Source of the DNA: an uncultured Oscillospiraceae bacterium
GTDB lineage: Bacteria > Bacillota > Clostridia > Oscillospirales > Ruminococcaceae
Length of the DNA stretch: 15,292 nucleotides
NCBI GenBank assembly: GCA_902489475.1
Contig: CABUAH010000049.1
Span: 1 to 15,292 of the forward strand
Direction: 5' to 3'
Part shown: positions 7,651 through 13,932 of the stretch, piece by piece
How positions within the stretch are numbered: the stretch's first letter is position 1
How the letters are laid out: each line of letters begins with the position of its first letter
The notes under the pieces: generated by a model
Databases searched by the model: none
What the model was told of the DNA's origin: nothing
What the model saw: the letters and a program-made list of their open reading frames with translations, nothing else
Position numbers and translations under genes: made by a program

Positions 7651-8550
7651 ATGAGAAAGAAAAAAGGCAAATTATCTACTATTCTCTTAATCGCCGCTTT
7701 ACTGGTGGGGCTCTCCGTAATGCTATATCCTGTGATTAGTGACTGGTGGAATTCGCATACACAATCAAGAGCGATAGCCAGTTACATGGAACAGGTTGAG
7801 GATCTTGATGAAACAGATTACAAAGAGATTTTAAAACGAGCACATGAGTACAACGATCAGATTAAAAAGCTTAATTCTCCGTTTACACAGTATGAAGATA
7901 TAAAAGATTACTATGAGATTTTAGACATAACAGGTACGGGAATAATGGGATATATCTCGATTCCGCAGATAAGGGTTGAGCTTCCTATATATCATGGTAC
8001 AAGCGAGGGCGTTTTGAATGTTGCTGTTGGACATCTTCAGGGTTCAACGCTTCCTGTAGGAGGAGAAGGAACTCATGCGGTAATATCTGCTCACAGAGGA
8101 CTTCCTTCGGCAAAGCTGTTTTCTGACCTTAATCAGTTGGTAGAGGGAGATACATTTACCATAACTGTTTTAAAGGATGTATATACCTATGAGGTAGAGG
8201 AGATAAACATAGTAGAACCTAATCAGATGGATAAGCTTTTGTGTGTTCCGGGTCAGGATTTGGTAACCCTTATGACCTGTACTCCATACGGAATAAATTC
8301 CCACAGACTGCTAGTTCGAGCGCATAGAATAGATACTGTTTATGAAAAGGAAATGAAATCTGCTTCAACTGATGCTATTTTGCTTGACTCAATGATGGTT
8401 GTACCGTTTGTTGCAGCACCTCTGCTGATTTTGCTTATAGCATATTGGGTATGGGGCGGCAGAAGAGGCAAGAAGAAAAAAACTGTAAAAGATATTTTAA
8501 ATGAAAGTTTAGAAACGAGCAGTAAATCAGATGACCAAAATAAAACCTAA
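7651..8550 (+). CDS. srtC: Class C sortase (pilus polymerase)
   Basis: This 299-residue membrane transpeptidase cleaves pilin sorting signals between Thr and Gly and joins them to a Lys of the next pilin. Seen in the sequence: an N-terminal membrane segment (~9-30), a soluble sortase domain with His148 in SAHRG, catalytic Cys210 in TLMTC and Arg219 in NSHRLLVRAHR, then a C-terminal membrane segment (~243-267) and a basic tail. The second membrane anchor is typical of class C. The lid region at 72-90 reads KKLNSPFTQYED, so the usual Asp-Pro-aromatic lid motif appears as SPF (76-78). AGGGAGGG at 7639-7646 precedes the ATG. It lies directly after the shaft pilin, its probable main substrate; (L/M)PSTGG on shaft and tip is the inferred recognition sequence. 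The next gene starts 12 bases downstream. Confidence 0.94.
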   Translation: MRKKKGKLSTILLIAALLVGLSVMLYPVISDWWNSHTQSRAIASYMEQVEDLDETDYKEILKRAHEYNDQIKKLNSPFTQYEDIKDYYEILDITGTGIMGYISIPQIRVELPIYHGTSEGVLNVAVGHLQGSTLPVGGEGTHAVISAHRGLPSAKLFSDLNQLVEGDTFTITVLKDVYTYEVEEINIVEPNQMDKLLCVPGQDLVTLMTCTPYGINSHRLLVRAHRIDTVYEKEMKSASTDAILLDSMMVVPFVAAPLLILLIAYWVWGGRRGKKKKTVKDILNESLETSSKSDDQNKT

Positions 8551-8562
8551 AGGAGGGATAAT

Positions 8563-9798
8563 ATGCGAACATCAAGAATTAATTTTGGCGCAGTAGTTTG
8601 CCTTATCGGTATGCTAATGATGATATTGTCCGCAGTTTTTGTCCCTGCGAGAACGGTTAATGCTGCAAATAACTGCTCGGTAACAATTGAGTGTACGGTA
8701 AATTCTAAGGCGGTTTCGGGTGCTGAGTGGAGTGTATATCGAATCGGTTCAAGAAATCCATACGGTGGATTTGTACTTGAGGGTGAATTTGAGAATTATC
8801 CTGTGTCGCTTGATGATACTTCATCAACGGCAATAGCAAATGCTGCATATACGCTTGAAACTTATGCATTGACTGACAATTTAACAGCGGATGCTATTGG
8901 TAAAACCAGTGCAAGCGGTGTTGTAAGGTTTAACAATTTAAGTGAAGGAATTTATCTTCTATTTTCAGGCGACTTTAGTGACAGCAATTATAAATATGAA
9001 TCTCAGCCGTCAATTATAGAGCTTGGAGGATTTGCAGATAATGATGTTATTGTGAAACCGAAAATTACTGCAACGGAAATTCCAAAGCCGGGAAAGACGA
9101 GTTATTCTGTTAGAAAAGTATGGATCAACGAGTCATCTGAAAATGTAAGACCTACGTCAATCAGTGCAGAGCTTTATAAGAACGGTAAGCTTGATAAGAC
9201 GGTTGTGCTTAATTCTTCAAACGGATGGTACTACGAATGGACGTCGGATAATTCGTCCTCATGGAGAGTAGTTGAAAAGAGCATTCCGTCTGGGTACTCT
9301 GTTGAATATACAAAGGACAAAACTGCTTTTTTGATAAAGAATACATATAAGCCGGAAAAGCCTACAGAGACTACAAATACAACTGAAACTGAGCCGTCTG
9401 TGCCGTCAAGTGAGCAGCCGCCTACCGGTACAACTACTTTTACAACAACGGTGACGACTCCGATTACAACATTGCCTCCAAGGGAAGAGTTGAAAAGAGA
9501 AATCGATGAGGGCGATGATTTTAACGAGCATGATTATACACCTGAAAGCTGGAAAGAATATGAAGAGGTCTTAAAGCGAGCAAAGCTGATATTAGGAGCT
9601 TCTGATTCAACAGAAGAGGAAATTTTGCAGGTATTAGAAGAACTCAGAATAGCGAGGAGAAAGCTTATTTTGGCATATTTACCGCAAACTGGTCAGCTTT
9701 GGTGGCCGGTTCCTGTACTTGCCGGCGGCGGTCTTGTATTGATTGCGGCAGGCGTCAGACTTAATAAAAAGAAAGGCAATAAGGATGACGATAAATAA
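8563..9798 (+). CDS. Minor pilin with LPQTG signal, probable basal/anchor subunit
   Basis: This is a 411-residue exported wall protein. Its signal peptide ends near VNA at 32-34. An N-terminal pilin domain (~36-168) includes a SpaA-like GxYLLFSG motif at ~129-136. It ends in VIVKPKITAT (163-171), where K165/K167 could accept the shaft. A Cna_B domain spans ~180-263 with likely isopeptide partners K185 and N260 and acid E238. Then comes a Pro/Thr/Glu-rich linker (264-307) that could span peptidoglycan. A helical FIVAR-like domain follows (~322-372, with YTPESWKEYEEVLKRA). The sorting signal LPQTG is at 373-377, with a membrane segment and a KKKGNKDDDK tail. AAAGGAGGG at 8549-8557 precedes the ATG. 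The Pro-rich tail, small size and neighbouring second sortase point to a base subunit. An ancillary pilin elsewhere in the fibre is the alternative. Confidence 0.85.
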   Translation: MRTSRINFGAVVCLIGMLMMILSAVFVPARTVNAANNCSVTIECTVNSKAVSGAEWSVYRIGSRNPYGGFVLEGEFENYPVSLDDTSSTAIANAAYTLETYALTDNLTADAIGKTSASGVVRFNNLSEGIYLLFSGDFSDSNYKYESQPSIIELGGFADNDVIVKPKITATEIPKPGKTSYSVRKVWINESSENVRPTSISAELYKNGKLDKTVVLNSSNGWYYEWTSDNSSSWRVVEKSIPSGYSVEYTKDKTAFLIKNTYKPEKPTETTNTTETEPSVPSSEQPPTGTTTFTTTVTTPITTLPPREELKREIDEGDDFNEHDYTPESWKEYEEVLKRAKLILGASDSTEEEILQVLEELRIARRKLILAYLPQTGQLWWPVPVLAGGGLVLIAAGVRLNKKKGNKDDDK

Positions 9799-10393
9799 AC
9801 TTGGTAAGATGTTTATAATTATAGGGGCAGTGCTGCTTTTAGCAGCCTTGTCCCTTGTTTTATGGAACAAATATGAATCTGACAGTGCGTATGATAAAGC
9901 GCAGTCAGCTTTGTCGGCATTAAAAGAAAAAATGCCTACTGAAACAGTGGACAGAAAAAATTCACTTGATTTAATTGAAGAGGAAAAAGGCTATGTTCCG
10001 ACTATTGAAATTGACGGAAACGAATATATAGGAGTTGTATACATTCCGTCAATTGATACTGAGCTACCGGTTATAAAGGAGTGGAGCTATGATAATTTAG
10101 CGGTTGCACCATGTCGCTACTTTGGAAGTGTTAATGAGAACAACCTTATAATTGCGGCGCATAACTATGAAACATTTTTTGACAAGCTTAAGGATCTAAA
10201 TCCGGGTGATATAATAATATTTGTCACAGCGGATGGAATAAAATACGAATATGAGGTGTCTACAACTGACATCATCGACGGCGGAAATCCGGCAAGAATG
10301 AAAAGCGATTTTGATTCTTGGGATATAACGCTTTTTACCTGTACATGGAGCGGCTACAGCCGAGTTACGATACGAGCGGTTTTAAGAGATTAA
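9785..10393 (+). CDS. Second, non-class-C sortase (probable wall-anchoring sortase)
   Basis: This 202-residue sortase has one N-terminal membrane segment (~9-28), a short linker, and a catalytic domain from ~70. The active-site residues are His126 in AAHNYE, Cys186 in TLFTC and Arg193 in YSRVTIRA. It lacks the lid and the C-terminal membrane segment of the class C enzyme upstream. I chose ATG 9785, overlapping the basal pilin end by 14 bases, because AAAGG at 9772-9776 lies 8 bases before it. An in-frame ATG at 9743 would add 14 unlikely residues before the membrane segment. The class (B, D or other) cannot be fixed by eye. Clostridial class D enzymes are reported to use LPQTG-type signals, which would match the upstream pilin. 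The likely job is transfer of the finished pilus base to lipid II/peptidoglycan. It is the last gene of the operon. Confidence 0.88.
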   Translation: MTINKLGKMFIIIGAVLLLAALSLVLWNKYESDSAYDKAQSALSALKEKMPTETVDRKNSLDLIEEEKGYVPTIEIDGNEYIGVVYIPSIDTELPVIKEWSYDNLAVAPCRYFGSVNENNLIIAAHNYETFFDKLKDLNPGDIIIFVTADGIKYEYEVSTTDIIDGGNPARMKSDFDSWDITLFTCTWSGYSRVTIRAVLRD

Positions 10394-10422
10394 AAAAAGC
10401 AGAACATAAAGCTCTGCTTTTT
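10394..10422. terminator. Bidirectional terminator between the pilus operon and hydE
   Basis: AAAAAGCAGA (10394-10403) pairs with TCTGCTTTTT (10413-10422) around a 9-base loop. A T-rich tract follows on the + strand and a run of T on the - strand. It begins right after the sortase stop, and the hydE stop codon (10421-10423) lies in its far arm, so it probably ends both converging transcripts. Confidence 0.85.
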
Positions 10423-11452
10423 ATTTTGTTTTAGCGTCACCTCTGTCGGTAACGATTTTGTAACCGGCGTTTTTAACTCTTTGTTCAAGACAGCTTCTGC
10501 ATTGCGCCGACTCCTCACCGGTGCAGATTTTGTTGTCGTAAAGATCATATTTTTTTCTTGTATCTACAGGAGAAAGGTTTGGCATTACAACATTTGCTCC
10601 GCATTTAAGTCCAAGCTCTCTGCCGTTTGGGTGGAGTGTTCCTAAAGCCGTGGTGGACGGTATAAGTGCTTTAGGAAATATAAGCCTAAGAAGAGCGATT
10701 AGACGAAGCGTTAGATTAAGATCACCGTTGTCAAAGTCTTTAAATGGTGTGTTTTTGTGGGAAAGGAAAGGCCCTATTCCAATCATATCAGGCTGAAGCT
10801 CTTGCAAAAATCTTAAATCCTCGACTAGGTATTCTAATTTCTGGTATGGGCTTCCAACCATAAAACCTGAGCCTACCTGATAGCCTAATTCTTTGAGTAT
10901 AAAAAGGCATTTCTTTCTGTTTTCAAGGCTCATTGATAATGGGTGAAGTTTTTTATAGTGTTCTTCATTTGCGGTTTCGTGTCTTAAAAGATACCTGTCA
11001 GCTCCTGCGTTTTTGAAATCAAGATAGCTTTGCCTTGAGCGTTCGCCTATAGAAAGTGTGACAGCACAGTCAGGGTACTTAGATTTTATATTGTAAACTA
11101 TTTCACAAATGTCTTTGTCGGAAAAGGACATATCCTCTCCGCCTTGCAATACATATGTTCTAAAGCCAAGATCATATCCTGTATCACAGCATTTGTATAT
11201 ATCTTCCTTAGACAGCCTGTATCTGTCACAGCTTAGATTTGATCTTCTTATTCCGCAGTAAAGACAATCGTTTTTACAGTAGTTAGTAAATTCGATGAGT
11301 CCTCTTATATATACATCCTCGCCGTAAATTTCACGGCGAATTTTATCTGCTGCGGCAAAAAGCTCGTTATCATATTCACCGCTTTCTAGAATATTCAAAA
11401 TGTTTTCATTGCAAAAATTATTGCTGCAAGCTATTTCGCTGATTATTGACAT
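10421..11452 (-). CDS. hydE: [FeFe]-hydrogenase H-cluster maturase HydE (radical SAM)
   Basis: This 343-residue radical S-adenosylmethionine enzyme acts with HydG and HydF in building the diiron subcluster of [FeFe]-hydrogenase in the cytoplasm. The CX3CX2C motif at C59, C63 and C66 (CKNDCLYC) binds the [4Fe-4S] cluster. GIRR and RYRLS (67-81) follow as expected for HydE rather than biotin synthase, and the GGE motif is at 104-106. Near the C terminus, C310-X7-C318-X2-C321 matches the spacing of the accessory cluster site known in Thermotoga HydE, which many homologues lack. The length is usual for the family. The ATG overlaps the mnmA stop by one base (TAATG), with AGGAG at 11460-11464 on the complementary strand, so the two are probably translationally coupled. 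No hydrogenase, HydF or HydG gene lies in the window. Confidence 0.93.
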   Translation of the reverse strand: MSIISEIACSNNFCNENILNILESGEYDNELFAAADKIRREIYGEDVYIRGLIEFTNYCKNDCLYCGIRRSNLSCDRYRLSKEDIYKCCDTGYDLGFRTYVLQGGEDMSFSDKDICEIVYNIKSKYPDCAVTLSIGERSRQSYLDFKNAGADRYLLRHETANEEHYKKLHPLSMSLENRKKCLFILKELGYQVGSGFMVGSPYQKLEYLVEDLRFLQELQPDMIGIGPFLSHKNTPFKDFDNGDLNLTLRLIALLRLIFPKALIPSTTALGTLHPNGRELGLKCGANVVMPNLSPVDTRKKYDLYDNKICTGEESAQCRSCLEQRVKNAGYKIVTDRGDAKTK

Positions 11453-12537
11453 TACTTAACTCCTGCCTTAATAATAGTTCCGCCTCCTACAACAACATCA
11501 CCGTCATACATAACCACAGCTTGTCCTTTTGTTATTGCTCTTTGCGGTTCGTCAAATTTAACGTAGATTTTGCCGTCAGGAAGGCTTGTAACAGTTGCCG
11601 GCTGTTCAGAGTGTCGGTATCTGACTTTTGCTTTAATTCTCATTGGCTTTTCAATTGCGTCAATACTTATCAAATTCACATTATCAGCTATTAAAGAATC
11701 GGTGTATAAGTCAGCTTCTGTTCCTAAAACAACCTCGTTAGTATCCATCTTTATGTCAGTCACATAAAGCGGTGATGAGTATGAAATCCCAAGTCCTTTT
11801 CTTTGCCCGATTGTATAGTGTGAAATGCCTTTGTGAGTGCCGAAAATATGTCCGTCTTTTGAAATGAAATTTCCGGGCTTTGAGCTGATGCCGGTGTATT
11901 TTTCGATAAAATCAGAGTATTTTCCGTCAGGAACAAAGCATATGTCCTGACTGTCATGCTTTGCAGAATTTACAAAACTATTTTGTTCGGCAATTTCTCT
12001 AACTTCTGATTTTAAAAGCGAACCCAGCGGAAACAAGGTATGCTTAAGCTGCTCCTGGGAAAGCATATAAAGTACATAGCTTTGATCTTTTGATAAATCC
12101 TTGGCTTTTTTTAAAAGGTATCTGCCGTTGTTATTCTTTTCAACTTGAACATAATGACCTGTAACGACATAGTCAAATCCCAATTCTTTCATTCTTAAAA
12201 TCATTTTGTCGAATTTAAGACTTCTGTTGCATTCAATACACGGGTTAGGAGTTGAGCCGGTCAGATATGCAGATACAAACTTATTTATTACACATTCATC
12301 AAATTTATCTGAAAAATTAAACACATAATGAGGAATGTCGAGCTTTAGACAAACGCTTTTTGCATCTTCAACATCCGATAAAGAACAGCAGCTCTTTTCA
12401 CGGCTAATATTTATATTTTCATTTGAAAACAGCTTCATTGTTGCACCTATGCATTCAAAGCCACTTTTTTTAATTAAAAGTGCGGCAACAGAGGAGTCAA
12501 CTCCACCGCTCATCGCTATTATTGCTTTTTTACTCAT
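11452..12537 (-). CDS. mnmA: tRNA-specific 2-thiouridylase MnmA
   Basis: This 361-residue ATP-dependent enzyme inserts sulfur at C2 of the wobble uridine (U34) in tRNAs for Lys, Glu and Gln. The N-terminal PP-loop SGGVDSS (10-16) binds ATP. Catalytic Cys100 is in NPCIECN and the partner Cys200 in DSQDICF; they form the persulfide/disulfide pair. HYTIGQRKGLG marks the central domain, and a beta-barrel C-terminal domain follows to residue 361. The length is normal. GGTGA at 12544-12548 is a modest binding site before the ATG, and a promoter is visible at 12576-12604. hydE follows with a one-base overlap. Both products need a sulfur or iron-sulfur supply, but a shared function is not established. 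Confidence 0.95.
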   Translation of the reverse strand: MSKKAIIAMSGGVDSSVAALLIKKSGFECIGATMKLFSNENINISREKSCCSLSDVEDAKSVCLKLDIPHYVFNFSDKFDECVINKFVSAYLTGSTPNPCIECNRSLKFDKMILRMKELGFDYVVTGHYVQVEKNNNGRYLLKKAKDLSKDQSYVLYMLSQEQLKHTLFPLGSLLKSEVREIAEQNSFVNSAKHDSQDICFVPDGKYSDFIEKYTGISSKPGNFISKDGHIFGTHKGISHYTIGQRKGLGISYSSPLYVTDIKMDTNEVVLGTEADLYTDSLIADNVNLISIDAIEKPMRIKAKVRYRHSEQPATVTSLPDGKIYVKFDEPQRAITKGQAVVMYDGDVVVGGGTIIKAGVK

Positions 12538-12547
12538 CTTATATCAC

Positions 12548-12561
12548 CAAAAAATTTTTTG
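12548..12561. repeat. 14-base A6T6 palindrome in the mnmA leader
   Basis: CAAAAAATTTTTTG is a perfect palindrome between the mnmA ribosome binding site and its promoter. It could be a bent-DNA element or a dimeric operator, or chance in AT-rich DNA. No matching regulator is known to me. Confidence 0.4.
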
Positions 12562-12575
12562 TTAATGTACATTAT

Positions 12576-12604
12576 ATTTTATCATATTTTTATAGAGGTA
12601 GCAA
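12576..12604 (-). promoter_or_regulatory. Probable sigma-A promoter of mnmA-hydE
   Basis: On the - strand, TTGCTA (12599-12604) and TAAAAT (12576-12581) are separated by 17 bases, about 40 bases before the mnmA ATG. The match to TTGACA/TATAAT is fair. An overlapping TATAAT at 12571-12576 has no good -35 partner. Confidence 0.5.
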
Positions 12605-12652
12605 CTGTTTTTTTATTAAAATAAATGTAAAAAACCTGATAAAAATTACCGC

Positions 12653-12681
12653 TGATAAAAAACAAACTAATTCACATAATA
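12653..12681 (+). promoter_or_regulatory. Sigma-G-like promoter of the spore protein gene
   Basis: CATAATA (12675-12681) fits the forespore sigma-G -10 pattern CATnnTA, and TGATAA (12653-12658) resembles its -35 (TGAATA), 16 bases upstream. It sits 39 bases before the SASP ATG, and SASP genes are classic sigma-G targets. Confidence 0.5.
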
Positions 12682-12720
12682 CTTTTGAACCCGAAATAAA
12701 TAAAAAAGGAGTGAAAAGTA

Positions 12721-12909
12721 ATGAAAGGAATCACAACTGAGCAGGGCAGACAGACTCTTGAAAAGTTCAAGATCGAAGCTGCTAACGAAGTAGGAGTTAA
12801 CCTCAAGCAGGGATACAATGGAGATCTTACTGCACGTGAGGTAGGAAGCGTTGGAGGCCAGATGGTTAAGAAGATGATCGACGCTTATAAGACAGGTTCA
12901 GCTAAGTAA
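12721..12909 (+). CDS. Alpha/beta-type small acid-soluble spore protein (SASP)
   Basis: This 62-residue DNA-binding protein coats the forespore chromosome, protects it from UV and chemicals, and is degraded by the GPR protease on germination. The family hallmarks are visible: KFKIEAANEVGV (15-26), which includes the region of the GPR cut, and the conserved GDLTAREVGSVGGQMVKKMI (34-53). The length is normal for the family. AAGGAGTG at 12706-12713 lies 7 bases before the ATG. It is a single-gene unit, with a sigma-G-like promoter upstream and a strong terminator downstream. It shows that the host lineage forms endospores. Confidence 0.93.
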   Translation: MKGITTEQGRQTLEKFKIEAANEVGVNLKQGYNGDLTAREVGSVGGQMVKKMIDAYKTGSAK

Positions 12910-12922
12910 GAAATTTTAATAG

Positions 12923-12963
12923 ACAAAGCCGCAGGCGGATATTATATTCGCCTGCGGTTTTGT
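12923..12963 (+). terminator. Strong intrinsic terminator after the SASP gene
   Basis: CCGCAGGCG (12929-12937) and CGCCTGCGG (12949-12957) pair perfectly around an 11-base loop. The stem extends through ACAAAG (12923-12928) and TTTTGT (12958-12963), with one G-T wobble. The T-tract is short, but the GC-rich stem is strong. Confidence 0.88.
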
Positions 12964-12964
12964 G

Positions 12965-12993
12965 TTGACAACAATATATGTGTTTGATATAAT
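12965..12993 (+). promoter_or_regulatory. Consensus sigma-A promoter with extended -10 for the ABC exporter
   Basis: TTGACA (12965-12970), a 17-base spacer and TATAAT (12988-12993) match the housekeeping consensus exactly. TG at 12985-12986, one base before the -10, makes it an extended -10. It lies 33 bases before the ATPase ATG and starts 2 bases after the SASP terminator stem. Confidence 0.88.
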
Positions 12994-13026
12994 TTAAAAT
13001 ATCAAGAAAATAATTAGGAGGAAAAT

Positions 13027-13917
13027 ATGAAGCTCGAATTTAAGGGGATAAACAAAAGCTTTGGTGACAATCATGTTTTAAAGGGAATAAGCTTTTGTGC
13101 TGAAAGTTCAAAAGCTTTGGGGCTTTTAGGACGAAACGGTGCAGGAAAAACTACGTCTATAAGAATTTTAATGGGAGTTTTTTCTGAGGACAGCGGCGAG
13201 GTATTAATAGACGGAAAGCCTATTGACAGAAAGTGTCTGAAATTTGGATATCTTCCGGAGGAAAGAGGATTATATCCAAAAAGAGTCATTGCAGAACAGC
13301 TTGAATATTTTGGGCTTCTAAAAGGACTTAATAAAAAAGATGCCAAAAGCTCAGCGGAAAGGTGGCTTGAGCGCTTAGGTATGAGCGAATATGCAAGTAA
13401 AAAGCTCGATACTCTTTCAAAGGGAAATCAGCAGAAAATTCAGCTTGCAGCAGCACTTATAGCGAATCCTGATATTGTAGTTCTTGATGAGCCGTTTTCC
13501 GGACTTGATCCTGTAAATGCAATGCTTTTAAAGGATGTTATCAAGGAAATAATTGCCGACGGTAAAATTGTTTTGTTTTCCTCACATCAGATGAATTACA
13601 TAGAGGAATTCTGCGATGAAATTGCAATACTAAACGGCGGAGAAATAGTGCTGTCGGGAAATCTTCGTGATATAAAGCGAGGATATGACAGAACGCTTAT
13701 CATAGTTAAATCTAAAGATGCAAAGGCTATTTCTGAATATCTTAGTGAAAGTACAGAGTTTGAAAGCGATACTGTAAAGGTAAGACTTAAATCGGAAAAT
13801 GATAAAAATGATCTTTTGAAAAGGCTCTCGGACGGTGGATTTGATATTGATAACATTGATGTTTTTGAACCGTCGCTTAACGATATTTTTGTTCAGTATA
13901 CAAGCGACAAAATATAA
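13027..13917 (+). CDS. ABC exporter ATP-binding protein, NatA-like
   Basis: This 296-residue nucleotide-binding subunit powers the membrane partner encoded next to it. Walker A GRNGAGKTT is at 35-43, and a Q-loop equivalent lies near the EER segment at 78-80. The ABC signature is LSKGNQQK (130-137), Walker B is IVVLDEP (150-156), the D-loop is SGLD and the switch His is H187 (SSHQM). Residues ~215-296 form the C-terminal extension seen in NatA-type proteins (DUF4162-like). AGGAGG at 13016-13021 lies 5 bases before the ATG, and a consensus promoter lies upstream. The permease starts 15 bases after the stop. The closest described role is Na+ export in Bacillus subtilis NatAB, but many homologues export other or unknown substrates. 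Confidence 0.93.
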   Translation: MKLEFKGINKSFGDNHVLKGISFCAESSKALGLLGRNGAGKTTSIRILMGVFSEDSGEVLIDGKPIDRKCLKFGYLPEERGLYPKRVIAEQLEYFGLLKGLNKKDAKSSAERWLERLGMSEYASKKLDTLSKGNQQKIQLAAALIANPDIVVLDEPFSGLDPVNAMLLKDVIKEIIADGKIVLFSSHQMNYIEEFCDEIAILNGGEIVLSGNLRDIKRGYDRTLIIVKSKDAKAISEYLSESTEFESDTVKVRLKSENDKNDLLKRLSDGGFDIDNIDVFEPSLNDIFVQYTSDKI

Positions 13918-13932
13918 CGGGAGGGTACGGAT

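Noticed and set aside
9743..9784. ATG 9743 as the second sortase start
   Set aside because: It adds 14 residues overlapping the basal pilin tail, while ATG 9785 has its own binding site and places the membrane segment normally.
10345..10365. Small inverted repeat CGGCT/AGCCG near the second sortase 3' end
   Set aside because: It is five base pairs inside conserved active-site codons (TWSGYSR), with no T-run.
12480..12740. Open frames on the + strand across the mnmA 5' end and the SASP leader
   Set aside because: They cross two promoters and a ribosome binding site, have low-complexity translations, and overlap mnmA antisense.
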